This document shows, piece by piece, positions 56,127 through 64,000 of a DNA stretch of 64,000 nt; the first letter of the stretch is position 1; every line of letters begins with the position of its first letter. The position numbers and the translations under genes were made by a program. Source of the DNA: Copromyces sp. CBS 386.78 (Eukaryota > Ascomycota > Sordariomycetes > Sordariales > Sordariaceae); assembly GCA_030685235.1 (NCBI GenBank), contig MU839211.1, forward strand, positions 1 through 64,000, in the 5' to 3' direction. The notes under the pieces were generated by a model, which saw only the letters and a list, made by a program, of their open reading frames with translations, did not search any database and was not told where the DNA came from.

Positions 56127-58381
56127 ATGGAGGGTATCAAGCAGACTTTTGCGCGCTGCAAGGCCCAGAACAGGGTATGTTTGACATATTCTCAGTCTTT
56201 GTTCGACATGATGCTAACATCTCTCCTCAACAGGCCGCGCTCGTCACCTATGTCACGGCCGGTTTCCCCCTGCCCGAGCAGACCCCCGATGTTCTCCTGG
56301 CCATGGAGAAGGGCGGCGCCGACGTGATCGAGCTCGGCGTCCCCTTTACCGACCCCATTGCCGATGGCCCGACCATCCAGACTGCCAACACTGTAAGAAG
56401 AAGAAGCGCCGCATCACCAATGGCACGCAACACCTCTCTGACACTCTTGGTTTCCCTATAGATTGCTCTCCAGCATGGCGTCACCATCCACTCGACCCTG
56501 CAGATGGTCCGCGACGCCCGCCAGCGCGGCCTCAAGGCCCCTGTCCTGCTCATGGGCTACTACAACCCTCTTCTCAGCTACGGCGAGGAGCGTCTCCTCA
56601 CCGACTGCAAGGAGGCCGGCGTCAACGGCTTCATCATTGTCGACTTGCCCCCTGAGGAGGCTGTCTCTTTCCGCCAGCTCTGCAGCCGCGGTGGTCTCTC
56701 TTACGTCCCTCTTATTGCGCCCGCCACCTCGGACGCCCGTATGCGCGTTCTCTGCCAGCTCGCCGACTCCTTCATCTACGTCGTTTCCCGCCAGGGTGTC
56801 ACCGGTGCTTCCGGCACTCTCAACGCCAACCTTCCCGAGCTCCTCGGCCGCGTCAAGAAGTACAGCGGCGACAAGCCCGCTGCCGTTGGTTTCGGTGTCA
56901 GCACCCATGAGCACTTCACCTCTGTTGGCGCCATTGCCGATGGTGTCGTTGTTGGTAGCATGATCATCACCACTCTCCAGAAGGCTGCCAAGGGCGAGGA
57001 GCCCCAGGCTGTCCAGGAGTACTGCTCTTACCTCTGCGGTCGCACCTTTGAACAGTCCGCTCACGAGCTCAACATGGGTGAGGCTCTCGAAGCCGCCAAG
57101 GAGCCCTCGGGTACCGCCACCGTCGATAGCGTCATCACCGAGGCCGACATTGACGCTCAGCTCGCCGCTCTCCACGGCACCATCCCCAAGCGTTTCGGTG
57201 AGTTCGGTGGTCAGTACGTTCCCGAGGCGCTCATGGATTGTCTTTCCGAGCTTGAGGAGGGTTTCAACAAGATCAAGGACGATCCCGCTTTCTGGGAAGA
57301 GTACCGCTCTCACTACCCCTGGATGGGTCGTCCCGGTCAGCTTCACAAGGCCGAGCGTCTCACCGAGTATGCTGGTGGCGCCAATATCTGGTTGAAGCGT
57401 GAAGATCTCAACCACACCGGTTCCCACAAGATCAACAACGCTCTCGGCCAGCTGCTTCTCGCCCGCAGGCTCGGCAAGAAGAAGATTATCGCCGAGACCG
57501 GTGCCGGTCAGCACGGTGTTGCTACCGCTACCGTGTGCGCCAAGTTCGGCATGGAGTGCACCGTCTTCATGGGTGCCGAGGATGTCCGTCGCCAGGCTCT
57601 CAACGTCTTCCGCATGAAGCTTCTCGGCGCCAAGGTCGTCGCCGTCGAGGCCGGCAGCCGCACCCTCCGCGACGCCGTCAACGAGGCTCTCCGCTACTGG
57701 GTCGTCCACCTCGCCGATACCCACTACATCATCGGCTCCGCCATCGGCCCTCACCCCTTCCCCACCATTGTGCGCACCTTCCAGTCCGTCATCGGTAACG
57801 AGACCAAGCAGCAGATGCTGGAGAAGCGCGGCAAGCTCCCCGATGCCGTCGTCGCCTGCGTTGGTGGTGGTAGCAATGCCGTCGGCATGTTCTACCCCTT
57901 CTCCAACGACCCCAGCGTCAAGCTCCTCGGTGTTGAGGCCGGTGGTGACGGTGTCGACACTCCCCGCCACAGTGCCACCCTCACCGCCGGCAGCAAGGGT
58001 GTCTTGCACGGTGTCCGTACCTACATCCTGCAGAACCAGCACGGCCAGATCACGGACACCCACTCCGTCTCTGCCGGTCTCGATTACCCCGGTGTCGGCC
58101 CCGAGCTGTCCAACTGGAAGGATTCCCTGCGCGCCGAGTTCGTGGCTGCCACGGATGCTCAGGCCTTTGAGGGTTTCCGTCTGATGTCCCAGCTGGAGGG
58201 TATCATCCCTGCGCTGGAGTCTTCTCACGGTATCTGGGGCGCTTTGCAGCTGGCCAAGACCATGAAGCCGGATGAGGATGTTGTCATCTGCTTGTCTGGT
58301 CGTGGTGACAAGGATGTTCAGAGCGTTGCTGATGAGCTTCCTATTATCGGCCCCAAGATTGGCTGGGACTTGCGCTTCTAA
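56127..58381 (+). CDS. trp-3: Tryptophan synthase (fused alpha-beta)
   Basis: Predicted CDS join(56127..56174,56234..56392,56462..58381), 708 residues, both introns in phase 0. The N-terminal alpha domain has [16 protein letters not shown] with the catalytic Glu49 and Asp60 at exactly the bacterial numbers. The beta domain starts near [14 protein letters not shown], has the PLP lysine in [10 protein letters not shown] (Lys392) and the phosphate-binding loop GGGSNAVG. The alpha-then-beta order is the fungal one (yeast TRP5, Neurospora trp-3). It cleaves indole-3-glycerol phosphate and condenses indole with serine to tryptophan in the cytosol. Strong C-ending codon bias indicates high expression. 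The upstream TGAGTCA sites suggest cross-pathway control. Confidence 0.98.
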
Positions 58382-58785
58382 ATGCGCCGTTTTGAGCTTG
58401 TGTTTTGGAAAAAAAAAGCACTAAAAAGTTTGAAGCATCTGATGCTATATACCTTTGATTCGTCACACCATTTAAACCACACACTGTTCACCGGGTAAAA
58501 CTGGTGAATGGATCACCAATAGATTCCCTGTTTCAGGTGCTTGATTATTCTCATGAATTCTGCGGTGACTTGTCAGTGAGTGTAATTGCATCTCATTTAA
58601 AGATTGGAGATGGCGAAGAAATACCATCCTTGAAGCCGTATGTATTCTTAGGCCCCCTTATGGTCCCCAAGATTTAGCTAAACCCTGGTATCACACCTAA
58701 CAATGCCCAGACGCCCATGATCATATCTCGTAGCTCATACATCCGACCATAACTCATTACATTCAATCCTCCCTATCACCCTCAC
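58382..58785. other. Convergent intergenic stretch
   Basis: 404 bases between the 3' ends of trp-3 and the coiled-coil gene; only AT-rich 3'-UTR-like sequence is seen. Confidence 0.35.
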
Positions 58786-60011
58786 TCACACCCTTCCCAA
58801 CCTTTCCAAATCCCTCCTAACAACATGCACCTCCCTCTCCATCTCTCCATAAACACGCGCAATCTCCCTCATCACTCTCTCCTTTTCCGGATCTCCCCCT
58901 TCCCCAACCATCACCCCGTATAATCCTAACAACTCACTCCCCCTTTCTATCTCCTCCCCCACCCTCTTTTGTTCACCAACCAACCACTCCCGACAACTCC
59001 CCAAAGCCCTCCTCACCTCAGGGGTGTATACCTCCTTCTTAACTCCCAACACAACAACTTCGCATTCCTTCTCAGCTTTTGCTGCCAACAAGGCAGTCTC
59101 GGATGCCTTAAACTCGAGACTGCGTGCTACGGGGCCGTGTTTTGCCTCGAGGGTTTTGACGAGGTGGGATAGCGCGACGGTGTACTTGGATAGAAGATCC
59201 CTAGCCGCCTCCGCGATGGCGAGTCGGGATTTGAGCACTGATGCCTCCAACATTGGGCGCGTCTCGGATATCAGGCAAGATATTTGTGCGGACAAGTGGG
59301 AGATTTGGCGGTGCGTGTTACTAGTTGTGGTGGTATTTATTGAGGCCGGGGGGTGAGAAAGGCGGATTACTATATGCGCCAGTTCCAGAGCGCGGGAGTG
59401 CAGTGTTGCAGATAAAAGGGGGCCGATGTGGGGTAATAAGGACGGCAGCTGTGACAAGGGGGGGGATGTCAAGATCAGAGCTAGGGACTCGGCGTCTAGT
59501 GGCGGCGGTTGTTCTGAATCGGGTGAGGTGAGGTCCAGAGAGAGGAAGGAAGGTAAAAGGAGGAGGAGATCGGTTAGTGGTTGTTTTAGGTTGGGCGGTA
59601 TACTCGCTGGTGGCGGTGGCGGTTGGGTAAGCCGTTGTCTTTCGAAACGTCGCTGAACCGGGAGACCACCGGGGATGCTCTTCTGAAGTTTTGAGTCGGG
59701 CTGTTCCACGGGAATGGGGACGAGATCAGGACCGGTGGTTGAGAGGGCGTGGATGAGGAGGGTTTCTTCGGCAGCTTTAAGCCGGTGCTTATTGAGTTCC
59801 TGTTTGGGATTGTTAGAGGTAGATCTCAGGTAGGTTTGAAAGAATGGTTTAGACATACTTCAGTGACAGCCTCGCGTTCCTGAGCTACTGGATTTTGTGG
59901 AGCAAGCTTGGTTGAACCATCTCCGTTGAGGAGGAGCTCCGTTAGACCCTTGTAGAGGTTCGCGAACTGGGGGTTATTTTCGAGGACGGAGTTGTCAATT
60001 AGTGGGAGCAT
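58786..60011 (-). CDS. Coiled-coil protein of unknown function
   Basis: Predicted CDS complement(join(58786..59799,59859..60011)), 388 residues, with a phase-0 intron of 59 bases (GTATGT/AAACAG). The first exon has LIDNSVLENNPQFANLYKGL, which reads like a conserved domain start. The middle is Pro/Leu-rich, and the second half is mostly charged helix likely to form coiled coils (AEKECEVVVLGVKKE, EERGSELLG-like repeats, MEREVHVVRRDLERLG). There is no enzyme motif, signal peptide or membrane segment. An augmin (HAUS4-like) or other microtubule or kinetochore subunit is possible from length and helix content, but I cannot confirm it. It is divergent from the bL28m gene. Confidence 0.72.
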
Positions 60012-60665
60012 GATTCGTCTCGGTTTCAAACTGTAATCGTCTTGAGTATCCGATCAGTTGTCCACTCCATCCGTGACGATCAAATGATTAATTGATGGTG
60101 TTTCGTGAAAGGAAGCGCGTCGTGTCCCATCAAGGTACCTCCTTCATTGACCATCACAACTGATAAGCTCCGATAAGCTTTCCCTACAAGGATCAGTCGC
60201 GAGCTGCCCCGCGAAAGCAGCTGATCGGCCCCACTTTATTTTATCTTTCTGCTGCCCGCCGCTCAAAAGACAAGCAATGGGAGCACAGACCCGGCTTGGC
60301 AAAACAAATTCGTCCCGCGTGCCGGACCCGATTGTCGAGCTGCCAGAGGACCCGACCCGGACCCGTCACGCCGCCCCGATTCCAGTGAGTCCTGCCCAGA
60401 GCTGGATCTCGAATCTCGAACCCTTGCCTGTCGGACTCCGAGACCTTCCCACTCCCGGCGACGCGGACTCGACTACCACGACGACGACCACCGACAGCGA
60501 CGAATAGCCGCCTGTCCAAACAAACCGATTAATTAAATTGCGCCGCCGTCGCATTTCCTCTTTCTTCTTCGGTCCCGGCGCATCACCTCCAGCCCGTCGG
60601 ACAATAATCACTTGCGCAAGTTGAACACCAAAAGATACCCCCAACCACAACCTGAACCACCGAAA
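60012..60665. other. Divergent promoter between the coiled-coil and bL28m genes
   Basis: 654 bases. It holds the possible upstream ORF at 60277-60507 and C/A-rich leader sequence before 60666. Confidence 0.4.
60277..60507 (+). other. Possible upstream ORF of the bL28m transcript
   Basis: An ATG-initiated frame of 76 codons ends 158 bases before the bL28m ATG. The peptide is Pro/Asp/Thr-rich (ending in a run of Thr and DSDE) with no recognised domain. If it is in the mRNA leader it could damp translation; it may equally be untranscribed or a chance frame. Confidence 0.25.
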
Positions 60666-61469
60666 ATGTCCTTCGTCGCCCGCCCACTCCGGGCCACCGC
60701 CACCGCCGCCATCACCAGCAGCAGCAGCAGCGTCGCCTTCACAACTGGCCTCCGCGCCCTCTCCACGACCGCCCCCACCTTCTACCACCAACCGCGCGTG
60801 CCCTCCTCCGCGATTCCCATCCCCAACGTCTCGGGCCGCGTGCCCCTCCCCGACGTCCCCGAGGACAAATTCAAGATCGAGATCCCCTCGTACCCGTACG
60901 GCCCGCGCCGCGTCTACCACCAGTCCAACACGGGTCTGTACGGCTCCGCCCTGATCCGCTTCGGCAACAACGTGTCCAAGCGCAACGAGATCAAGACGCG
61001 CAGGAAGTGGCGGCCTAATGTCCAGCAGAAGCGTCTGTGGTCCAAGTCCTTGGGGGTGTTTGTGCGCACCCGCGTCACGACCCGCGTTCTGAGGACGATT
61101 GATAAAGTCGGTGGGTTGGATGAGTACCTCCTTGGCCACAAGGCTGCGAGAGTCAAGGAGCTGGGACCGTGGGGGTGGATGTTGAGGTGGAGGATTATGC
61201 AGACTGAGGCTGTGAGGGAGAGGTTTAGGAAGGAGAGGGACATGTTGGGGCTTCCGGCGGAGAGAGAGGGAGGAGAGAAGAGTTTGGAGGAACAGTTGAG
61301 GGAGTTTAAGCTTGCTGGGTTCCAGTTCGAGGAGGGTAAGGAGCCTAGGAGCAAGGCGGCGTTGAAGGAGGAGGCGGATCGGATTATTAGGGATGAGAAG
61401 GCCGAGTTGGAGATTGGCCAGGAGGAGGACCTGTTTATGAAGTCGGAGCCGAAGCCGAAGACGGCTTAA
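60666..61469 (+). CDS. Mitochondrial large-subunit ribosomal protein bL28m
   Basis: Single exon, 267 residues, larger than bacterial L28 (about 78). The N terminus is a mitochondrial targeting sequence (Arg/Ala/Ser-rich, SFVARPLRATATAAI). The L28 core lies at about 90-170: GLYGSALIRFGNNVSKR, KTRRKWRPNVQQKRLWS and RVTTRVLRTIDKVGGLDEYL. The C-terminal extension is charged and helical and ends in KPKPKTA-type residues, typical of the fungal mitoribosome. It builds into the mitochondrial 54S subunit (yeast MRPL24). The ATG at 60666 has a good context (CGAAAATGTCC) and is the first of the targeting peptide. Confidence 0.93.
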   Translation: MSFVARPLRATATAAITSSSSSVAFTTGLRALSTTAPTFYHQPRVPSSAIPIPNVSGRVPLPDVPEDKFKIEIPSYPYGPRRVYHQSNTGLYGSALIRFGNNVSKRNEIKTRRKWRPNVQQKRLWSKSLGVFVRTRVTTRVLRTIDKVGGLDEYLLGHKAARVKELGPWGWMLRWRIMQTEAVRERFRKERDMLGLPAEREGGEKSLEEQLREFKLAGFQFEEGKEPRSKAALKEEADRIIRDEKAELEIGQEEDLFMKSEPKPKTA

Positions 61470-62000
61470 GGGGGTTTCTGAGGAGTGAGGGTTCTGAAGA
61501 GGGTCGGATTTGCTACCGTCTTACTTTGAAGGATGACGGATGTACCATATCTTTTGTGTATAAAAAATGGGAATTTTTAGAGGTTGAAGGCAAGCATTGT
61601 GGGCGACTAGATTTTGTGCTGTAAGATTCGTGGTCTCTCTATCCTATCTACCTAGAGCTGTCTCTGTACACACTGGTATATCAATTGTCGCACCCACAAC
61701 CAGGTAGTAAATATTCCGGCTATGAGGGATCAATGTCATTATACAATTGTCCAAGTCAACAATGCAAACTATGTCAAGGGAATTGCTCCGTAGATTTCTG
61801 ATTCGTCATGTACCATTATTCATCATACAAGCTACGTAAAAAGCCAAAAACCGCCGTCCCCAATTTTTGTGTGTATCATTCGAGAAAACAGAAAAAGAAG
61901 AAAGAAACCATCATAAAAGTCCCGCCACAACCAACCAACTCCAAACTGCCTTTTATAACTTTTTTTTACAAGTCTAAATCTTTTGTTTCCTTCAACACAC
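61470..62000. other. Convergent intergenic stretch
   Basis: 531 bases of AT-rich 3'-flanking sequence between bL28m and the aminotransferase gene; nothing recognised. Confidence 0.35.
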
Positions 62001-63701
62001 CTAACCCTTGACCTTGAAGATGGCCTCAGCAAGACGACCGACGTTCTCGCTGGTGATACCAGCAACAGAGATACGACCATCCTTGGTGGCATACACGCTG
62101 TGCTCCTTGGCGAGCTTGTCCATCTGCTCGGGGGTCAGGCCGGTGTAGGCGAACATGCCGATCTGGCTGGTGATGTGGCTCCAGTCGTGCTTGCTGCCGA
62201 GCTTCTCGAGGTTCTCCTTGAGGAGGGCGCGCATCTTGATGATGCGGTCGGCCATCTCCTTGACCTCGGTGAGCCACTGCTCGTAGAGCTCGGGGGTGTT
62301 GAGGATCTCGGCGGCGATGCGGGCGCCGTGGATGGGCGGGTTGGAGTAGAGAGGGCGGACGAGAATCTTGACCTGCGAGTCGACGCGCTTCTTCTCGTCG
62401 GCGTCGGCGCAGACCACGGAGAAGGCGCCGATACGCTCGCCGTAGAGACCCATGTTCTTGGCGAAGGACTGGGCAAGGCAGATGTTGTGGCCCTGCTCGA
62501 CAAAGTAGCGGACGGCGAAGGCGTCCTTGTGGATGTCGCCGGAAGCGAAACCCTGGTAGGCCATGTCGAAGAAGGAGAAGTGGCCCTTGTCCTTGACGAC
62601 GGCCTCGATCTGCTTCCACTGCTCGGGGGTGGGGTCGACACCGGTGGGGTTGTGGGCGCAGGCGTGGAAGAGGAAGATGGAGTTGTTGGGAGCAGCCTTG
62701 AGGTCGCGCATCAGACCGTCGAAGTCGAGGCCGATGGTGTTCTTGTCGTAGTAGGCATACTGGGCAACCTCGAGACCCGAGTCACGGAAGACGGCGCCGT
62801 GGTTGGCCCACGAGGGGGTGGGGATGTAGATCTTCTTGGCTCCGGGGAAGAAGCGGGCGAGGAAGGCACCGCCGATGCGGAGGGCACCGGTACCCGAGAT
62901 GGACTGGGTGATGACGAGACGGTCAAGGGCGGAGCTGTCCTTGCCATAGGCGAGAACGGCGGCGGCCTTTGTGAACTCGGGGACACCGGTGATGCCGGCG
63001 TACTCCTTGTTCAGGCGGGAGTGGATGACCTTGTCCTCGGCCTTGCGAACGGAGGGGAGGACGTAAGGTTTGCCCTGGTCATCGCGGTAGGCACCGACAC
63101 CTGTCCGAATGCGTCAGCTGTTGTTGAAGCTAGTGTAGATGGTGGCAGATCGTGGTGGAGTCGCGTAGGATGCCAAGCCAAGGGACTTTTGACGACAGGT
63201 GATTGTGTGTGTGTGTGAGGGGCAAGATAGCATGTGCTCGGGGTGTTGACATACCGAGGTTGATCTTCTTGTCGAAGGAGTCGGCCTTGAAAGCTTCCGT
63301 GATACCTGGAAAGGACGTTAGCCTTGTGGTTTTTCGAGGTGTTCATGTCGCATTACGTACCGAGAATGGCCTGTCAGACGCGGCGCAAGAGCGCGGGGTT
63401 AGCAACACCGAAAGACGGACACAGCGCGGGGACGGGGATAACTCGAGCTTGTTGAAGCTATCGTGACTTGGTAGGTACTTGGGGAATGACATACATCCTG
63501 TTGCGCACATATTAGTTAGCAATCTCCATGCGCCAGACCCTAAAGACATGACATGACATGACATGACAAACTTACAGGAGGCCCTTGAGGGACGTTAGCC
63601 CAGAACGAGGCAGCGCGGACAGCAACCAAGTTGCGACCGGGGGAAGCGAAAGCGCTTCTGACAGCGGCTCTGCGCGTAACAAGTCTGACCGAGGAAAGCA
63701 T
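62001..63701 (-). CDS. AAT1: Mitochondrial aspartate aminotransferase
   Basis: Predicted CDS complement(join(62001..63100,63255..63305,63361..63370,63495..63497,63576..63701)), 429 residues. The first exon is a mitochondrial presequence ([18 protein letters not shown]) ending in [10 protein letters not shown]. The invariant sequence that follows, DAILGITEAF, is split over three exons: a 3-base exon (GAT, Asp), a 10-base exon (GCCATTCTCG) and a 51-base exon. Every short exon has consensus borders and each flanking intron has a CTAAC branch point, and the total length closes in frame. The body has [29 protein letters not shown] and the PLP lysine in [14 protein letters not shown] (Lys278). It interconverts aspartate and oxoglutarate with oxaloacetate and glutamate, for the malate-aspartate shuttle. 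Enzyme identity is certain; the micro-exon model is strongly inferred. Confidence 0.95.
63361..63370 (-). other. 10-base micro-exon of the aspartate aminotransferase gene
   Basis: GCCATTCTCG is bounded by GACAG and GTACGT and encodes A-I-L plus the first base of Gly. The next intron (63306-63360) is 55 bases with GCTAAC and TTCCAG. Confidence 0.85.
63495..63497 (-). other. 3-base micro-exon of the aspartate aminotransferase gene
   Basis: On the minus strand the sequence reads CAACAG, then GAT, then GTATGT. The upstream intron (63498-63575) has GCTAAC about 25 bases before this acceptor; the downstream intron (63371-63494) has GCTAAC before its GACAG acceptor. GAT supplies the Asp of the conserved GPPD[AP]ILG motif, which would otherwise be missing. 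Confidence 0.8.
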
Positions 63702-64000
63702 CGTGGGCTGATTTCTGTCGACAGAGGAAGGATCGTTGGGAAAACGGGCAGTCGGTGGTGATGGTGGTGAGAGGAAGGAGAGGAGGAGGAGGAGAGGGAG
63801 AGGATCAAGAAGGGGACACAGGCAGCTCTTTACAGTACTGTCGAGCTCGTCGGATGATTCACACACGACAGGCCAATCTCGATGATGTTTTAGCTCCGGC
63901 GACGTTACAGCGTCCCCGCCCCCCACTGTGACCACTGTCCAAGTTAGGTTGCCAAGTCCCAGGGCCCAATGGCCTCAAAACGGCCCCCCGCAAACCGCTC
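63702..64000. other. Upstream region of the aminotransferase gene
   Basis: 299 bases with purine-rich stretches on the plus strand (pyrimidine-rich leader on the coding strand); no second gene is seen before the window ends. Confidence 0.35.

Noticed and set aside
56456..58228. 590-codon open frame antisense to trp-3
   Set aside because: It mirrors the strongly C/G-biased third positions of tryptophan synthase, is rich in Gly/Asp/Val without domains, and starts and ends inside the real gene.
61983..63218. 411-codon open frame antisense to the aminotransferase gene
   Set aside because: Same codon-bias artefact: a Gly/Asp/Val/Leu-rich translation with no domain, crossing real introns.
63371..63575. 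Direct splice from exon 1 to the 10-base exon, skipping GAT
   Set aside because: It keeps the frame but loses the Asp of the invariant GPPD motif and ignores two consensus splice sites and a branch point; retained only as a possible minor isoform.

Overview
The window comes from a filamentous ascomycete, most likely one of the Sordariales close to Neurospora. The evidence is short introns (about 50-150 bases) with GTRNGT donors and CTAAC-type branch points, C-ending codon bias in conserved genes, a fused alpha-beta tryptophan synthase, a starch-active AA13 LPMO with a CBM20 domain, expanded RBR, F-box and HET families, and transition-type mismatches between repeat arms. The genus is an inference. 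All splice sites were placed by eye from donor and acceptor signals, phase and family alignment; there is no transcript evidence.

Layout. 1-4 kb: a bZIP regulator. 4.4-10.5 kb: four small secreted proteins of one family (genes A-D here), each with three exons in the same phases and each matching the two-repeat pattern of cyanovirin-N homology (CVNH) lectins. A fifth member (E) lies at 44.6-45.4 kb in opposite orientation and shares its promoter, leader and signal peptide with D. 12.3-16.8 kb: an RBR E3 ligase, an orphan secreted protein and the AA13-CBM20 LPMO. 17.7-26.4 kb: a truncated Baeyer-Villiger monooxygenase relic, an MFS transporter, a flavin monooxygenase and a secreted BBE-type FAD oxidase. 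27.6-33.7 kb: two F-box proteins on either side of a zinc alcohol dehydrogenase. 34.4-36.1 kb: a secreted protein of about three repeated modules. 39.0-44.3 kb: a 1694-residue membrane NRPS-like enzyme (adenylation, carrier, membrane segments, beta-helix repeats) laid out like the epsilon-poly-lysine synthetases. 46 kb: a MITE-like inverted-repeat element. 46.6-53.8 kb: an SDR, a pol III-like relic, an anion:cation symporter and a decayed HET gene.

From 54 kb on the genes are conserved housekeeping ones: BTN1/CLN3, tryptophan synthase (with clustered CPC1/GCN4-type sites upstream), a coiled-coil protein, mitochondrial ribosomal protein bL28m, and mitochondrial aspartate aminotransferase, whose reading frame needs a 3-base and a 10-base exon.

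The left two thirds reads as accessory sequence: secreted, membrane and redox proteins, relics and long gene-free stretches. The right end is core metabolism. The strongest candidates for something new are the CVNH-like secreted family with its inverted distal copy, the Pls/VibA-like synthetase, and the double micro-exon in the aminotransferase gene.
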